Below are positions 4,861 to 6,001 of a stretch of DNA of 6,001 nt, in pieces; positions within the stretch are counted from its first letter, which is position 1; each line of letters begins with the position of its first letter. The notes under the pieces were generated by a model. That model saw only the letters and a program-made list of their open reading frames with translations, was not told the origin of the DNA and made no database searches. This DNA comes from CAWUJT01 sp963922715. Lineage in GTDB: Bacteria; Pseudomonadota; Alphaproteobacteria; Rhodobacterales; Rhodobacteraceae. The position numbers and the translations under genes were made by a program. The stretch spans positions 1 to 6,001 of the forward strand of contig CAWUJT010000112.1 of the NCBI GenBank assembly GCA_963922715.1, written 5' to 3'.

Positions 4861-5820
4861 ATGACCAACTCTCGATTTGAATTGAACAGACGCAATGTTT
4901 TGCAAACTGGTGCAGCAACCACGTTGCTCGCAATGATGCCCGCCGCACTCGCGGCGCAACCGCTTAACCAAAACAAAGGAGATACAATTATGTCTACCAT
5001 TAAAACTCGTGACGGCACCCAGATTTTCTACAAGGACTGGGGACCCCGCGATGCACAACCTATCGTGTTTCACCACGGTTGGCCGTTGAGCGCCGATGAC
5101 TGGGACAACCAGATGCTATTCTTCCTTGAGGCAGGATACCGGGTAATTGCACATGACCGGCGCGGGCATGGACGGTCTGATCAGACGGACCTTGGCCACG
5201 ATATGGCGACCTATTCGAACGATGTGGTGGACCTTGCAGCAGCACTTGACTTGAAAAACGCGATCCACATCGGCCACTCGACCGGCGGCGGCGAAGTTGC
5301 CGCTTATGTCGCCAAGGCAGAACCGGGCCGCGTCGCAAAAGCCGCCCTTCTGGGAGCTATTCCGCCACTAATGCTGGCAACCGACACCAATCCCGACGGG
5401 GTCCCATTGGAGGTGTTTAATGGATTGCGTGCCGGGCTTACCGCCAACCGCGCCCAGTTCTTTCTCGATGTGCCATCCGGTCCCTTTTACGGCTTCAACC
5501 GTGAGGGAGCCGAAGTCAGCCAAGGCTTGATCAATAACTGGTGGCGTCAGGGCATGATGGGAAGCGCTTCGGCACATTATCAGTGTATCGCCGTTTTTTC
5601 GGAAACGGATCAAACCGAAGACCTGAAAGCGATGAATGTGCCAACACTGGTGATGCACGGCGACGACGATCAGGTCGTCCCCATCGCCAATTCCGCCCAG
5701 AAAGCGGTTAAGCTCCTGCCCAACGGCGAACTGAAGGTCTACCCGGGGTTGTCACACGGCTTCTTTGCCACCCATCCCGATCTCGTGAACGCCGATCTTC
5801 TGGACTTTGTGAGGCGCTAG
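4861..5820 (+). CDS. Tat-exported alpha/beta-hydrolase, non-heme chloroperoxidase/arylesterase group
   Basis: Protein of 319 residues. Residues 1-32 are a twin-arginine leader: NRRNVLQ (9-15), a hydrophobic stretch TGAATTLLAMMPAALAA, and likely cleavage after ALA at 31 or AA at 32, so the folded enzyme should reach the periplasm. The rest, from MSTIKTRDGTQIFYKDWG (44-61), is a full-length cofactor-free haloperoxidase-type hydrolase. It has an oxyanion-side HHGWPLS (71-77), the nucleophile elbow GHSTGG with Ser140, the acid in HGDDDQVV (Asp270) and LSHGFF with His299, so the triad is intact. Family members hydrolyse esters or lactones and, with acetate and peroxide, form peracids that halogenate; the natural substrate is unknown. 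A second ATG at 4990 (Met44), with its own strong ribosome binding site, would give a 276-residue cytoplasmic form, the normal length for leaderless relatives. The gene is divergent from a GlxA-family regulator that likely controls it. Confidence 0.95.
   Translation: MTNSRFELNRRNVLQTGAATTLLAMMPAALAAQPLNQNKGDTIMSTIKTRDGTQIFYKDWGPRDAQPIVFHHGWPLSADDWDNQMLFFLEAGYRVIAHDRRGHGRSDQTDLGHDMATYSNDVVDLAAALDLKNAIHIGHSTGGGEVAAYVAKAEPGRVAKAALLGAIPPLMLATDTNPDGVPLEVFNGLRAGLTANRAQFFLDVPSGPFYGFNREGAEVSQGLINNWWRQGMMGSASAHYQCIAVFSETDQTEDLKAMNVPTLVMHGDDDQVVPIANSAQKAVKLLPNGELKVYPGLSHGFFATHPDLVNADLLDFVRR
4975..4982 (+). promoter_or_regulatory. Internal ribosome binding site for a second hydrolase start
   Basis: AAAGGAGA lies seven bases before ATG 4990, at ideal spacing and stronger than the GAGG of the upstream start. 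The downstream product would begin MSTIKT, exactly where leaderless family members start, and would stay in the cytoplasm. Confidence 0.55.
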
Positions 5821-6001
5821 ACTGAATCTAAATCAACGGATATAGCAGGCGCGCATAGGGTGGGCCTGCTCTCGCAAAACAGCCATTCATTACAACGGTA
5901 GTATTCGTGCATTGGGCTTTTTCCAGGCATTAGCCGCAGTGATCATGAAGGGCTGCTGTCGTTCAAAACCCTGGGTTCAAAAAGGTTGGCTCAAAGACGG
6001 T
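5821..6001. other. Non-coding tail downstream of the hydrolase
   Basis: No supported gene in 181 bases. A plus-strand ATG at 5945 opens a short frame running off the right edge without a ribosome binding site, and a minus-strand frame entering from the right edge stops at 5963 after 12 codons. Either could be the end of a neighbouring gene, but neither peptide is recognisable. Confidence 0.4.
5844..5870 (+). terminator. Weak candidate terminator hairpin after the hydrolase
   Basis: AGCAGGC (5844-5850) and GCCTGCT (5864-5870) form a perfect 7-bp stem with a 13-base loop, 24 bases past the stop codon. The position suits a terminator, but the following bases CTCGCAAAAC contain no T-run, so termination may be weak, Rho-dependent, or the hairpin may only protect the 3' end. 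Confidence 0.35.

Noticed and set aside
5945..6001. Short plus-strand frame running off the right edge
   Set aside because: No ribosome binding site, 19 codons only, and no recognisable peptide.
5957..6001. GGTTCAAA-like text suggestive of a tRNA T-arm
   Set aside because: No matching stem, anticodon arm or acceptor pairing can be built around it in the window.

Overview
The window looks like an accessory region of an alphaproteobacterial chromosome or plasmid, with marine Rhodobacterales or Hyphomicrobiales relatives most likely. This rests on the protein families (a GlxA-type AraC regulator, a twin-arginine-exported cofactor-free haloperoxidase, a regulator with a TolB_N/TPR half) and on mixed base composition. 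It is inference; no marker gene fixes the taxon.

Left part (1-297). No supported gene. The first ~60 bases are GC-rich (39 of 60) and the rest is AT-rich. Next (298-1746, +) is a hybrid regulator: a LysR-type winged helix-turn-helix at the N-terminus, followed not by the usual LysR effector-binding domain but by a TolB_N/FlgO-like domain and TPR-like helices, the sensor half usually seen in CadC- or cyclase-type regulators. The general layout (DNA-binding domain plus TPR) recalls HilA, the activator of the Salmonella SPI-1 type III secretion system, but the DNA-binding domain here is of a different class.

Middle part (1824-3504, -). A two-gene operon converges on the regulator. The first gene (3396-2896) encodes a clear CesT-type class I type III secretion chaperone. 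The second (2864-1824) encodes a 346-residue, cysteine-free protein of no family I recognise, with a Ser/Thr-rich N-terminus and no signal peptide or membrane segment. It is therefore a candidate type III secreted substrate. A promoter-like pair lies upstream, next to a perfect 8+8 bp dyad that also fits a LysR T-N11-A box. The dyad could instead be a terminator for leftward transcripts.

Right part (3795-5820). GC-richer and more ordinary. A GlxA-family DJ-1/PfpI-AraC regulator (-) is divergent from an alpha/beta-hydrolase of the non-heme chloroperoxidase/arylesterase group (+). The hydrolase has a Tat leader, and a second start with a strong ribosome binding site sits exactly where the leaderless family members begin.

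Working model (inference): regulator, chaperone and substrate form a small type III effector module inserted beside an unrelated glxA-type/hydrolase pair. No type III apparatus gene lies in the window, so the secretion machine must be elsewhere or the module is an orphan.
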